15,449 bases of DNA from RGIG4608 sp964413365 (GCA_964413365.1 CAYPRM010000031.1:1-15449), one strand, 5' to 3'; numbered from the stretch's first letter, positions 1 to 6,414 are shown. The notes: generated by a model not told the origin, from the letters alone. A program made the numbers and translations.

Positions 1-78
1 CAGCGCACATTTCGATTGTATTTTCGGAAGGGCACGAGTCTTGAAAACCGTTTGCGGCAAAAATATTAGATGAAGAAA

Positions 79-102
79 GGATAGATTCGTGTGAACCTAT
101 CC
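79..102 (-). terminator. Probable terminator after the DUF6809-like gene
   Basis: A six-base arm GGATAG (79-84) pairs with CTATCC (97-102). A further TTC/GAA pairing sits inside it, closing a GTGT loop. It lies six bases past the TAA stop of the minus-strand gene at 109. On the minus strand it is followed by TTTCTTC, a weak U-tract, so the call is moderate. Confidence 0.45.
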
Positions 103-108
103 CTTTGC

Positions 109-378
109 TTATTTAGTTAGTATGCTGTCGAGTGCGATTCGCATGCCGAGACGGAATGCATATTCGAAGATGGCTGCTTCTGATAGACTTGCGTATTCGC
201 TCCAACAGTCGTGGAGCTTTTCGAAGATCTCCTTCTGCTCGTCTGTGAAGCTTTTCTCCAAATCCTCATGATGTCTTGATATGTACCCAAGGAGCTCTTT
301 TATCTCCTATGAATTCGTCCGATTGTCCTCTTGCGGTATGATGTTGCCGTGCCATAGCTATTTTATAATGCTTTCCAT
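109..378 (-). pseudogene. DUF6809-like small protein with two in-frame TAG codons
   Basis: Read on the minus strand from ATG at 378 to TAA at 109, this is a 90-codon frame interrupted only by TAG at codon 7 (358-360) and codon 24 (307-309). There is no frameshift. An AGGAGG site (387-392) lies eight bases upstream of the ATG, and a hairpin follows the stop. The readable parts include LWHGNIIP near the start, FTDEQKEIFEKLHDC in the middle and FEYAFRLGMRIALDSI at the end. From memory these fit the small clostridial DUF6809 family: an N-terminal YGNI-like motif, a charged helix, and a C-terminal FRLG helix. The family has no assigned function and is frequent in accessory DNA. Both TAGs could derive from GAG or CAG by one base change, so the simplest reading is a recent pseudogene. 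Readthrough or TAG recoding is the alternative. Family assignment is fairly secure; functional status is open. Confidence 0.7.
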
Positions 379-392
379 AGGCTGCACCTCCT

Positions 393-700
393 GTTAGCAC
401 AACACAACACCACAGAAAATGGCGGAAGTCCGGCGTTATTTTGAAAAAACTATAAAAAGTTGAGAATGGCAGTTTTATATGGCGGTTTTGGAAAAATTTT
501 TCTAAAATGCGGATATAAAACTCGATTTTTATTTGTTTTCTTCTGCCGTTACCTCTATAGTGCCCCTATACCGATCTCTTATATTAATTTTGCGTGGCAT
601 AAGCAGTTTAGCACATTTTTTCGAATAAATCAATATATTTTTGTAATTTTTGAGAAAAAGGTAAATAAAGCAGCCCCCGATCTCAATCAAAGCCATCTCC
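393..700. other. AT-rich intergenic stretch, no convincing gene
   Basis: About 300 bases lie between the start of the DUF6809-like gene and the terminator of the DUF5131 gene. The stretch is AT-rich with poly-A and poly-T runs. A plus-strand frame at 460-735 has no ribosome binding site and runs through the terminator, so it is not accepted. The only structure seen is the dyad at 471-522 and the nearby direct repeat ATGGCRGTTTT (466-476 and 479-489). The promoter of the DUF6809-like gene should lie here, but no convincing -35/-10 pair was found. Confidence 0.6.
471..522. repeat. 52-nt imperfect dyad
   Basis: AGTTTTATAT (471-480) is the exact reverse complement of ATATAAAACT (513-522). Moving inward, TTTTGGAAAAA faces TTTTTCTAAAA with one mismatch. 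Twenty of 26 positions pair, interrupted by a 5x5 internal loop formed by GGCGG and TGCGG. The centre lies between 496 and 497. It has no oligo-U tail typical of a terminator. It could be a protein-binding dyad, a small mobile-element remnant or a structured RNA; the sequence does not decide. Confidence 0.45.
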
Positions 701-739
701 AAAATCAAAAAGAGCCGACAAGTCGGCTCTTTTGATTTT
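701..739 (-). terminator. Rho-independent terminator of the hisS-DJ-1-DUF5131 unit
   Basis: AGAGCCGAC (711-719) pairs perfectly with GTCGGCTCT (722-730). The stem is extended by the A-rich arm 701-710 and the T-rich arm 731-739 with one bulged A. The element begins 18 bases beyond the TAA of the DUF5131 gene. The flanking A and T runs make it look functional in both orientations. Confidence 0.88.
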
Positions 740-757
740 TTATCTTAATTTGGAATT

Positions 758-1504
758 TTATTTACCGTACTTCCGCTCGAGCTCGTGCTGGACCTCCTCG
801 GCGCGGGCGATCTGATCATTGAGATTCCACTTGCCGATATTTTCGCCGTCCTTCAGGAGCATCGAACCGCACTGGTGAAAATAGAACTCGATGCCGCGCT
901 CCCTCGCCTCAAGGAACAGCGCCTCGACCCACTCGTACCTTATCGGGCGGACATCGGCCTTGGGTGCCATCTCGCCGCCGACGTTGACGCACTTAATAAG
1001 CCCCGTATCGAGGTATTTTCCGAGCGTTATCGGAGCGATGAGCGGTGAGCAAAAGACCTCACGGTGCTTGAGCGGCGCATCGAGGAACGGTGGTAGGCGT
1101 CTGTCCGCCATTTCCTGATTTTCGATCGACACGCTCAGGTGAAAATGCTCCCAACCGTCCCCCCAATCGGGCGGAAGGTGATCCTTGATCCTCTCGGGGC
1201 GTTTGGTGGTGGTAACGAATATGCAATCCCGTCTGCGTCGAATGAAATCCCAGCAGCCATCACGCCACTCGTCCGCCTCCTCGATAAAGAAATCGGACGA
1301 AAAGCAGAGCTTGACGAGCGAACCGGGCGGGCAATCCTTGTCCTTAAGCTCGTAGGTGGTCTTACCCTTCGCTATGACGGTGGTGTCCCTGCCGTACCTC
1401 TTATCCATTTTGAAAACGAAGCAATTTTTACAGCCGGGGCTTGCCCTCTTGCAGCCGTGCCACGGATTCCACGCTATCGCCTTTTCTATTTGACAATTTT
1501 GCAT
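758..1504 (-). CDS. DUF5131 family protein (phage Gp37/Gp68-like)
   Basis: The 248-residue protein opens with the family signature WNPWHGCKRASPGCKNCF (residues 12-29), with cysteines at 18, 25 and 28. This C-x6-C-x2-C arrangement recalls metal or Fe-S binding and is the 'three-Cys' motif of the DUF5131 (Gp37/Gp68) family. Further family-like landmarks are KLCFSSDFF, FVTTTKRPERI and NVGGEM. The biochemical role is unknown. Relatives occur in phages and in bacterial chromosomes, sometimes beside the partner protein TcmP, which is not present here. The gene is last in a unit with hisS and the DJ-1-like gene: its ATG lies 35 bases after the DJ-1 stop. A GGGGAGG site lies 13 bases upstream of the ATG, a rather long spacing. 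A strong terminator follows. Family assignment is confident; no function is claimed. Confidence 0.88.
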   Translation of the reverse strand: MQNCQIEKAIAWNPWHGCKRASPGCKNCFVFKMDKRYGRDTTVIAKGKTTYELKDKDCPPGSLVKLCFSSDFFIEEADEWRDGCWDFIRRRRDCIFVTTTKRPERIKDHLPPDWGDGWEHFHLSVSIENQEMADRRLPPFLDAPLKHREVFCSPLIAPITLGKYLDTGLIKCVNVGGEMAPKADVRPIRYEWVEALFLEARERGIEFYFHQCGSMLLKDGENIGKWNLNDQIARAEEVQHELERKYGK

Positions 1505-1539
1505 AAATATTCACTTTCCTCCCCTCGAAAATGGGAAAA

Positions 1540-2091
1540 TCATTTCACAAAAGCATCCCTTGCGACCTTTTCGGCAGTCTCTGCGTCCGCAAGAGCCTCG
1601 ATTATCGCAAGTGCAAACTCGGTCGCACACCCTGCGCCCTTGGCGGTGATCATGTTCCCGTCGCGGACGACTCTCGCATCCGAAATGACGGTCGCGCCCT
1701 CGAGATATTTTTCAAATCCCGGGAAACACGTGGCGCGTCTGCCTGCAAGATATCCTGCCCTACCGAGCACGGAGGGAGCGGCACAGATCGCACACACGAG
1801 TGAGCCGTGAGTCAGCGCATTATCAAGCACTGTCGCAACCGTATCACTAAGCCCGAGGTTTGTCGTACCGGGCATACCACCGGGCAAAATGACCGCCGTC
1901 GGACGCCCGTCGCAGAGCTCCGTATCCTTTATGTCCGCCATCACCTCGATGCCGTGAGCGCCCTTGACCTTGTTGCCGTCAACGCCGCCGACAGCGACCG
2001 TTTTGACGTCAATTCCCGCGCGCCGAATGAGATCGATGGGCGTAAGCGCCTCAAGCTCCTCAAAGCCCTCCGCCAAAAGCACGTAAACCAT
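1540..2091 (-). CDS. DJ-1/PfpI family protein (DJ-1/YajL/ThiJ type)
   Basis: With the chosen start the protein has 183 residues, the usual size for DJ-1/YajL-type proteins. The N-terminal strand with AEGFEELEALTPID (7-20) supplies the conserved acidic residue near the active site. AICAAPSVLGRAGYL supplies the nucleophile-elbow cysteine, C103 by my count. An upstream in-frame ATG at 2121 would add ten residues but has no ribosome binding site, whereas ATG 2091 has GGAGGTG nine bases upstream, so 2091 is preferred. Members have been reported as glyoxalases, deglycases, chaperones or oxidative-stress proteins, and the exact activity cannot be read here. The gene lies between hisS and the DUF5131 gene, all on the minus strand with short gaps and no terminator, so cotranscription is likely. 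Confidence 0.92.
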   Translation of the reverse strand: MVYVLLAEGFEELEALTPIDLIRRAGIDVKTVAVGGVDGNKVKGAHGIEVMADIKDTELCDGRPTAVILPGGMPGTTNLGLSDTVATVLDNALTHGSLVCAICAAPSVLGRAGYLAGRRATCFPGFEKYLEGATVISDARVVRDGNMITAKGAGCATEFALAIIEALADAETAEKVARDAFVK

Positions 2092-2144
2092 TTGCCTTGC
2101 CACCTCCGTATTTTTATTCATTTTATTGTATATTTATTCACTTA

Positions 2145-3449
2145 TTATTTCCGTGAAAACGCATCCGCAAGCTCGGAGACGGGCACTTCCCTCTCCTCCC
2201 TCGTGGCGAGGTTCTTGATCTTCACGACGCCGCCCTCAAGCTCCGAGCTGCCCATTATCGCAATGTGCGTGTAGCCGCCGCGGATCGCATAATCTATCTG
2301 TTTTCCAAATTTCTTCGTGCCGAGATAGAGCGACGCAACAGCGCCCGTCCTGCGGATCGCGTCGGTGAGCGTGATGTACTCGCGATAGGGCACATCGTCG
2401 AAGCGTGCAACCAGCACTCTCGCCTCTCCCTCCGCCGAAAAATCGGGGCAAAGACCGTGCGTTACAAGGAAATTCTCGAGCGTAACGTCGCCCATTCCGT
2501 AGCCGACGCCGCTGACCTTTGCATTCTTGACAAATAGCCCGACGAGATTATCGTACCTACCGCCGCCAAACATCGCGCGGTTGTTCTCGGGCGACTCGTC
2601 AAAGACCTCAAAGACCGTGCCCGTGTAGTAGTCAAGTCCGCGGATTATGCCGAAATCAAAGACGCAGTATTTGTCAAGTCCCGTCGCCTCAAGGAGCGAG
2701 AACAGGTCGGAAAGCTCCCCTGCGCCTCGGGATTCGGGGCAAAGAGCTGTCGCCTCGTGCACGCCCATCGTGTAGAGTGCGTCGATCCTCACGAGCTTGT
2801 CCGCGTCAACGCCAAGCTCCGACATTTCACGCTCGTATACCTCGCGCGGGATCTTGTTTCTCTTATCCACAACCTTCGAGACCGCACGTGAATGTTCCGC
2901 ATCTCCGCCGCAGATGCTGCAGATGACGTCGTTGAAAAAACGGCGGTTGTTGATATGCACCTTGAACATCGTCTCGTCCGCGCCAAACGCACGCATGACG
3001 TTGATCGCACTCTCAACTATGTCCATGTCCGCCTCAAAGCCGTCGCAGCCGAAAATATCGACGTTGAGCTGCCAGAATTCACGCAGCCTGCCGCGCTGAG
3101 GACGCTCGTATCTGTACATATTCGGGATCGAGAACCATTTGAGCGGCATATTGAGGTCATTCATCTTGGCGGCGACCATGCGCGCGACGCTCGGCGTCAT
3201 CTCGGGCCTTATCGCAAGCTGACGGTTGCCGCGGTCGGTGAAGTTGTAGGTCTGCTCCTTGGCGATCTCCTCTCCGCTCTTGGCAATGTAGAGCTCAAGA
3301 CTCTCGATCATAGGCGCGCCGTACTCCTCGTAAGCCGCATTCTCAAGCGTTTTTCTGATGATCCCGAAGAACCAGTTGCGAAAGCGCATCTCCTCGGGGT
3401 AAAAGTCCCTTGTTCCCTTGTAGGGCTGTGTGGATAATAAATTGCTCAA
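2145..3449 (-). CDS. hisS: Histidine--tRNA ligase
   Basis: This class II aminoacyl-tRNA synthetase attaches histidine to tRNA-His using ATP in the cytoplasm. The 434-residue length fits bacterial HisRS. Motif 1 lies around GAPMIE (44-49). Motif 2 lies around NMYRYERPQRGRLREFWQ (110-127). The histidine-specific signature RGLDYYTGTVFEV is at 270-282, and motif 3 GGGRYDNLVG is near 295-304. The C-terminal anticodon-binding domain runs from about 344 to 430 and includes LYLGTKKFGKQIDYA. The start appears to be TTG at 3449, with GAGGTG just upstream and no better ATG nearby. A consensus-like promoter lies about 55 bases upstream, so the leader is too short for a T-box. It is the first gene of a unit with the DJ-1-like and DUF5131 genes. 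Confidence 0.97.
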   Translation of the reverse strand: MSNLLSTQPYKGTRDFYPEEMRFRNWFFGIIRKTLENAAYEEYGAPMIESLELYIAKSGEEIAKEQTYNFTDRGNRQLAIRPEMTPSVARMVAAKMNDLNMPLKWFSIPNMYRYERPQRGRLREFWQLNVDIFGCDGFEADMDIVESAINVMRAFGADETMFKVHINNRRFFNDVICSICGGDAEHSRAVSKVVDKRNKIPREVYEREMSELGVDADKLVRIDALYTMGVHEATALCPESRGAGELSDLFSLLEATGLDKYCVFDFGIIRGLDYYTGTVFEVFDESPENNRAMFGGGRYDNLVGLFVKNAKVSGVGYGMGDVTLENFLVTHGLCPDFSAEGEARVLVARFDDVPYREYITLTDAIRRTGAVASLYLGTKKFGKQIDYAIRGGYTHIAIMGSSELEGGVVKIKNLATREEREVPVSELADAFSRK

Positions 3450-3503
3450 AATTTACACCTCTCTTAAAGATAATGTTTAATGCTTTATTTCATGTTACCC
3501 TTT

Positions 3504-3532
3504 AGTATATCACAAATTTTCGGTTTTGTCTA
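3504..3532 (-). promoter_or_regulatory. Sigma-A-type promoter of hisS
   Basis: On the minus strand a -35 TAGACA (3527-3532) and a -10 TATACT (3504-3509) are separated by exactly 17 bases. The -10 is preceded by TGA, giving an extended -10. Transcription would begin about 45-50 bases before the hisS start codon. That leaves no room for a T-box leader, the usual control of aminoacyl-tRNA synthetase genes in Firmicutes. Confidence 0.75.
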
Positions 3533-3679
3533 TACAGTTTGGAAAATTCGGATCTTTTGGCAGAAAAAAATCAAAAATGCACCCCGAAATATGCAAGACG
3601 GGCATGTGTAAATTACATTATTTAACAAAGTATTAATAATTGTTGAACTATTATTGAGGTAGAATTGATGTTCATCGTG

Positions 3680-3685
3680 TATAAT
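3680..3685 (+). promoter_or_regulatory. Possible -10 box for the lipid kinase pair
   Basis: A perfect TATAAT lies on the plus strand 266 bases before the kinase start codon. The best -35 candidate, TTGAGG at 3654-3659, is spaced 20 bases away, which is longer than ideal. If used, the transcript would carry the palindromic element at 3787-3881 in its leader. Confidence 0.3.
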
Positions 3686-3786
3686 GTCGTGTGCAGTAAT
3701 AAATGTCGAATTCTCTCTTGTTCGCCGGCGGCATATCGACTTGCCAATTAACAGTCAGCACCGCACACCACTCGTATTGCCAAAAC

Positions 3787-3881
3787 GGACGCCCAACGGC
3801 AGTCTCCCTCCGAGAGGAAGGACGACCGCTTGCGGTGAATGAGGCGTCCTTGCAGTAACTAAAATCCACGCCACCGCAAGC
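3787..3881. repeat. GC-rich palindromic intergenic element
   Basis: Within an otherwise AT-rich gap, this segment contains nested inverted repeats. GGACGCC (3787-3793) pairs with GGCGTCC (3843-3849). GCTTGCGGTG (3828-3837) pairs with CACCGCAAGC (3872-3881). ACCGC-TT-GCGGT (3825-3836) is a compact palindrome, and CCTC-CGA-GAGG is another. The composition differs sharply from the sequence on either side at 3541-3690. A minus-strand frame at 3672-3869 crosses it but has no ribosome binding site. The look is that of the dispersed intergenic repeats found in many Clostridia, or of a structured leader. No second copy is seen in this window. Confidence 0.45.
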
Positions 3882-3951
3882 AAAAGCTCAATCACACACC
3901 ACAATCAACAAAAATCATTTGCCGCACAGCGGCGAAAGGAGATACATAAAA

Positions 3952-4830
3952 ATGAACTCAGTATACATTCTATACAATCATCTCGCAGGACACGCTCAGA
4001 AAAGATCCGAGAAGCTGGATACGATAAACGCCCTCCTTGCAGACAGATCGCCCCGTCTTATCGACGTTACGGAGCTTACATCATACTCGGATTTTCTCCA
4101 TAGCATTGACGCAACCGACGAGATCTACCTCTGCGGCGGCGATGGAACGATAAATCGCTTCGTAAACGGCATCGGCGATGCTCCCCTGCCCTGCAATATC
4201 TACTACTACGGCACGGGCACGGGTAACGACTTCCTCAAGGACCTCGGCAAATCCCCCGACTGCGATCCCTTCCTGCTCAACCCCTACCTCTCAAGCCTTC
4301 CCGAGGTCGAGGTCGACCGCAGCGGCAAGCGTATTCGCTTCATCAATAATGTCGGCTTCGGAATTGACGGATATTGCTGTGAGGTCGGGGATAAGCTAAA
4401 GCTTGAGTCGGATAAGCCCGTGAACTACACCTCGATCGCGATCGGCGGCCTGCTCGGCGGCTTTACACCGACGAACGCGGTGGTTACCGTTGACGGCGAG
4501 AGACACATTTATGACAGAGTATGGATCGCACCGACGATGAAGGGCAAGTACTACGGCGGCGGAATGATGGCAGCCCCCTCGCAGGATCGCACCTCCGAGG
4601 ACGGTGAGGTCTCGCTCGTGCTGATGTACGGTGCAGGCAAACTCAAGACACTCACCATGTTCCCCTCAATATTCAGCGGCGGACACTTGAAATACAAGGG
4701 ACACGTTGAGGTGCTCACAGGACACCACATAACCGTTGAATTTAATCGCCCCACCGCGCTCCAGATCGACGGCGAGACCGTTCTCGGTGCGGTAAGATAC
4801 GAGGTGTTCGCACCTAAAAAATCAATATAA
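3952..4830 (+). CDS. Diacylglycerol kinase family lipid kinase (YegS/BmrU-like)
   Basis: The 292-residue protein has the diacylglycerol-kinase catalytic fold. The nucleotide-binding GGDGT loop is at 62-66 within YLCGGDGTINRFVNG. The second conserved block YGTGTGNDFLKDLG is near 86-99, and NNVGFGIDG follows. This matches the soluble bacterial YegS/BmrU/DgkB-like lipid kinases, which phosphorylate diacylglycerol or related lipids; the exact substrate is not visible. ATG 3952 is preferred because AAAGGAGA lies just upstream. A TTG-initiated form from 3919 would lack a site. It is followed after 17 bases by the PAP2-like gene with its own AGGAGG. The pair suggests lipid phosphate turnover at the membrane, but that link is inference. 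Confidence 0.9.
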   Translation: MNSVYILYNHLAGHAQKRSEKLDTINALLADRSPRLIDVTELTSYSDFLHSIDATDEIYLCGGDGTINRFVNGIGDAPLPCNIYYYGTGTGNDFLKDLGKSPDCDPFLLNPYLSSLPEVEVDRSGKRIRFINNVGFGIDGYCCEVGDKLKLESDKPVNYTSIAIGGLLGGFTPTNAVVTVDGERHIYDRVWIAPTMKGKYYGGGMMAAPSQDRTSEDGEVSLVLMYGAGKLKTLTMFPSIFSGGHLKYKGHVEVLTGHHITVEFNRPTALQIDGETVLGAVRYEVFAPKKSI

Positions 4831-4847
4831 AATCAGGAGGAGCGTAA

Positions 4848-5339
4848 ATGGTCCTACAGCTTTTGATAGATCTTTTACACAACCACATCGTCATTGGAGG
4901 AATGTTGGCAGGACTTGTGGCGCAGATCGCCAAGGTGATCGTCAGCACGATCGTTCACGGAAAATTCTCCCTATCACGCTTTCGTGAGGACGGAGGTATG
5001 CCCAGTGGGCACTCCGCAACGGTAACCTCGCTCTGCCTGCTCTGTGGCTGGTGCTGTGGCTTTAACAGTGCCGTCTTCGCAATAAGCTTCGTGCTCGCCA
5101 CGATAGTTATGCGCGACGCTACGGGAGTCAGGTGGGAAACGGGCGAGCAGGCGAAGCTCATAAAGCAGCTTGTCGGCAGGCTCAACGGACTCGTTTCCGA
5201 TGACAGAGAGCTCCGCGCGGAAAAGCTCAAGGAGCTTGTCGGTCATACACCGCTTCAGGTATTTTTCGGAGCACTTCTCGGCATAGTTTTTGCGATAATC
5301 TATATCCTCATCTTCGCTATACCCTATGCGTCATTTTGA
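4848..5339 (+). CDS. Divergent PAP2 family membrane protein (DUF212/YuiD-like)
   Basis: The 163-residue protein has an N-terminal amphipathic or membrane segment. It then carries the PAP2-like signature GGMPSGHSATV (49-59), a hydrophobic segment (about 61-86), RDATGVR (89-95), and a C-terminal hydrophobic pair after ELVGHTPLQVFFGALLG (129-145). This is the typical layout of the divergent PAP2/DUF212 family, which includes B. subtilis YuiD. The family resembles acid phosphatase/vanadium haloperoxidase-type lipid phosphatases, but its activity is not established. AGGAGG (4835-4840) lies seven bases upstream of ATG. It follows the lipid kinase gene in the same orientation and ends just before a strong terminator. 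Confidence 0.93.
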   Translation: MVLQLLIDLLHNHIVIGGMLAGLVAQIAKVIVSTIVHGKFSLSRFREDGGMPSGHSATVTSLCLLCGWCCGFNSAVFAISFVLATIVMRDATGVRWETGEQAKLIKQLVGRLNGLVSDDRELRAEKLKELVGHTPLQVFFGALLGIVFAIIYILIFAIPYASF

Positions 5340-5357
5340 ATTTCTTTTTTTCCATAA

Positions 5358-5386
5358 AAATCCCACGGTATAATGCCGTGGGATTT
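5358..5386 (+). terminator. Terminator of the lipid kinase/PAP2-like pair
   Basis: AAATCCCACGG (5358-5368) pairs perfectly with CCGTGGGATTT (5376-5386) around a 7-base loop. It starts 18 bases after the PAP2-like stop and is followed by GCTTTTGTTCTTTT. On the minus strand it is followed by TTATGG, so the plus orientation is favoured. Confidence 0.88.
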
Positions 5387-5631
5387 GCTTTTGTTCTTTT
5401 ATTGTACGGATTGATTGCAGATGTAATTTTGTTTTTGGAGCTTCGGCGATACGATGGTCCGCCCTCGTTATCATGCTTGACCTTTGTGATCTCAGGCGGT
5501 TTTCTCGTCAAATTATAGTAAAGTTGACCTTTAGAAATACGTCTTTCGTTCATCCTTTTAATTGCTTACATTCCATTACGTTTATGGCTTCACCTGCGAT
5601 CAAAGCAATTACTTGATAGGATATCAAATTA
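5387..5631. other. Gap between two terminators, no supported gene
   Basis: This stretch separates the terminator of the PAP2-like gene from the presumed terminator of spoIIR. A minus-strand frame starting at 5553 could encode a short basic peptide. It has no properly spaced ribosome binding site and it reads through the hairpin at 5358-5386 into the end of the PAP2-like gene, so I do not call it. No RNA gene was recognised. Confidence 0.5.
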
Positions 5632-5665
5632 AAAAAGTCATTGCATTATTTTGCAGTGACTTTTT
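5632..5665. terminator. Terminator hairpin downstream of spoIIR
   Basis: A 14-pair stem (5632-5645 with 5652-5665, including one T-G wobble) closes a TTATTT loop. The A and T runs on both sides give U-tracts in either direction. It lies about 90 bases past the spoIIR stop on the minus strand, with the palindromic cluster in between. It could also back up the terminator of the convergent PAP2-like pair. Confidence 0.75.
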
Positions 5666-5748
5666 CTTTTTTCGCTATCCCAAAAAGTCGGTGATGAATG
5701 CTCTCGCAAATTGCAAGCAAAAATCCACGTCAAAGCTCACCTTACTGC

Positions 5749-5792
5749 GAAGTAGCTTCACGGCGAAGCTACTTCACCTGCACGAAGTGCAG
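5749..5792. repeat. Palindrome cluster (REP-like) overlapping the spoIIR stop
   Basis: GAAGTAGCTTC (5749-5759) is the exact reverse complement of GAAGCTACTTC (5765-5775) around ACGGC. Directly beyond it, CTGCAC (5778-5783) pairs with GTGCAG (5787-5792) around GAA. Two adjacent GC-rich hairpins of this kind resemble repetitive extragenic palindromes. The TGA stop of spoIIR (5758-5760) lies inside the first hairpin, so the last codons of the gene are repeat sequence. Confidence 0.65.
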
Positions 5793-6414
5793 CTTCCCCT
5801 CTCTGCGCGGACTGCAGTAGCTCGAGAATGCGAAATCTGAGGTAATATGTGGCAGAATCAGTCTCGGTGATGATCTTGTACTGGTCGGAATTAAGCCCGA
5901 CAGCGACGAACGCCTCCTCATTCTCCGCTCTCTCCGACGCCGCACCGAGGCAGAGGGGTGGAAAAAGCACGCACCACCAATTCTGCCCCTCCGCCTTGCC
6001 GATCATCACGCGCAAGCTGACGTACTGCCCTGCAGGGAAGCTCATCGCCTCATAATTCCGCGTCGGGTAATCCTCGAGCGTAAGACTGACCTGCACATCG
6101 TAGCTATATCCCTGCTCTCGTACCACCCTCTCCGCAACAGCACGGATATTTTCCAGCTCTCCCTGCAATATCCTCGTGGCGTCCTCGCGCGACGTGCTGT
6201 CTATAACGAGGGGCGAGGTGTGGGCGAGGACGGCATCACGCACCTTAAGCTTGAGCGTCTGATCCTCCTCACTGTCCGAATTTGCGAGCACATGAAGCCG
6301 CACGACGCTCCCGTATATTCTCTCCTCGCCATGTATGGGCAGGACGTTGCAGACCGCCGCACAGAGCACGAGCGTGCAGAGAAGGATCAGCAACCTCTGA
6401 ATCTTTATTTTCAT
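5758..6414 (-). CDS. spoIIR: Stage II sporulation protein R
   Basis: SpoIIR is made in the forespore and secreted into the intermembrane space. There it triggers SpoIIGA to process pro-sigma-E in the mother cell. The protein (218 residues from ATG 6414) has a basic N-terminus and a hydrophobic signal segment, followed by the family hallmark RLHVLANSDSEEDQTLKLKVRDAV. Later landmarks are NYEAMSFPAGQYVSLRVMIG and NWWCVLFPPLCL, also typical. ATG 6414 has GGAGG nine bases upstream; ATG 6420 would leave only three. The conserved body ends near YYLRFRILELLQS. The following 16 residues, roughly AQRGEAALRAGEVASP, are encoded by the palindrome cluster and look like an acquired tail. A possible sigma-F-type promoter lies upstream. 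Confidence 0.93.
   Translation of the reverse strand: MKIKIQRLLILLCTLVLCAAVCNVLPIHGEERIYGSVVRLHVLANSDSEEDQTLKLKVRDAVLAHTSPLVIDSTSREDATRILQGELENIRAVAERVVREQGYSYDVQVSLTLEDYPTRNYEAMSFPAGQYVSLRVMIGKAEGQNWWCVLFPPLCLGAASERAENEEAFVAVGLNSDQYKIITETDSATYYLRFRILELLQSAQRGEAALRAGEVASP

Noticed and set aside
460..735. 91-codon AT-rich frame on the plus strand
   Set aside because: There is no ribosome binding site, the composition is poor in coding signal, and it reads into the terminator at 701-739.
1139..1810. 223-codon open frame on the plus strand
   Set aside because: It crosses two minus-strand genes (DUF5131 and DJ-1-like) and the gap between them, with no ribosome binding site or recognisable motif.
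3449..3660. T-box leader upstream of hisS
   Set aside because: Searched for because it is common in Firmicutes. The promoter lies too close to the gene, and no stem I structure or T-box core was recognised.
3672..3869. 65-codon frame on the minus strand
   Set aside because: It has no ribosome binding site and coincides with the palindromic element, so it is more likely repeat sequence than a gene.
3919..3951. TTG-initiated N-terminal extension of the lipid kinase
   Set aside because: ATG 3952 has a good AAAGGAGA site immediately upstream, which would lie inside the extension. The conserved fold begins right after ATG 3952.
5317..5553. 78-codon basic frame on the minus strand
   Set aside because: It overlaps the end of the PAP2-like gene and passes through the terminator hairpin at 5358-5386, and there is no suitably spaced ribosome binding site.
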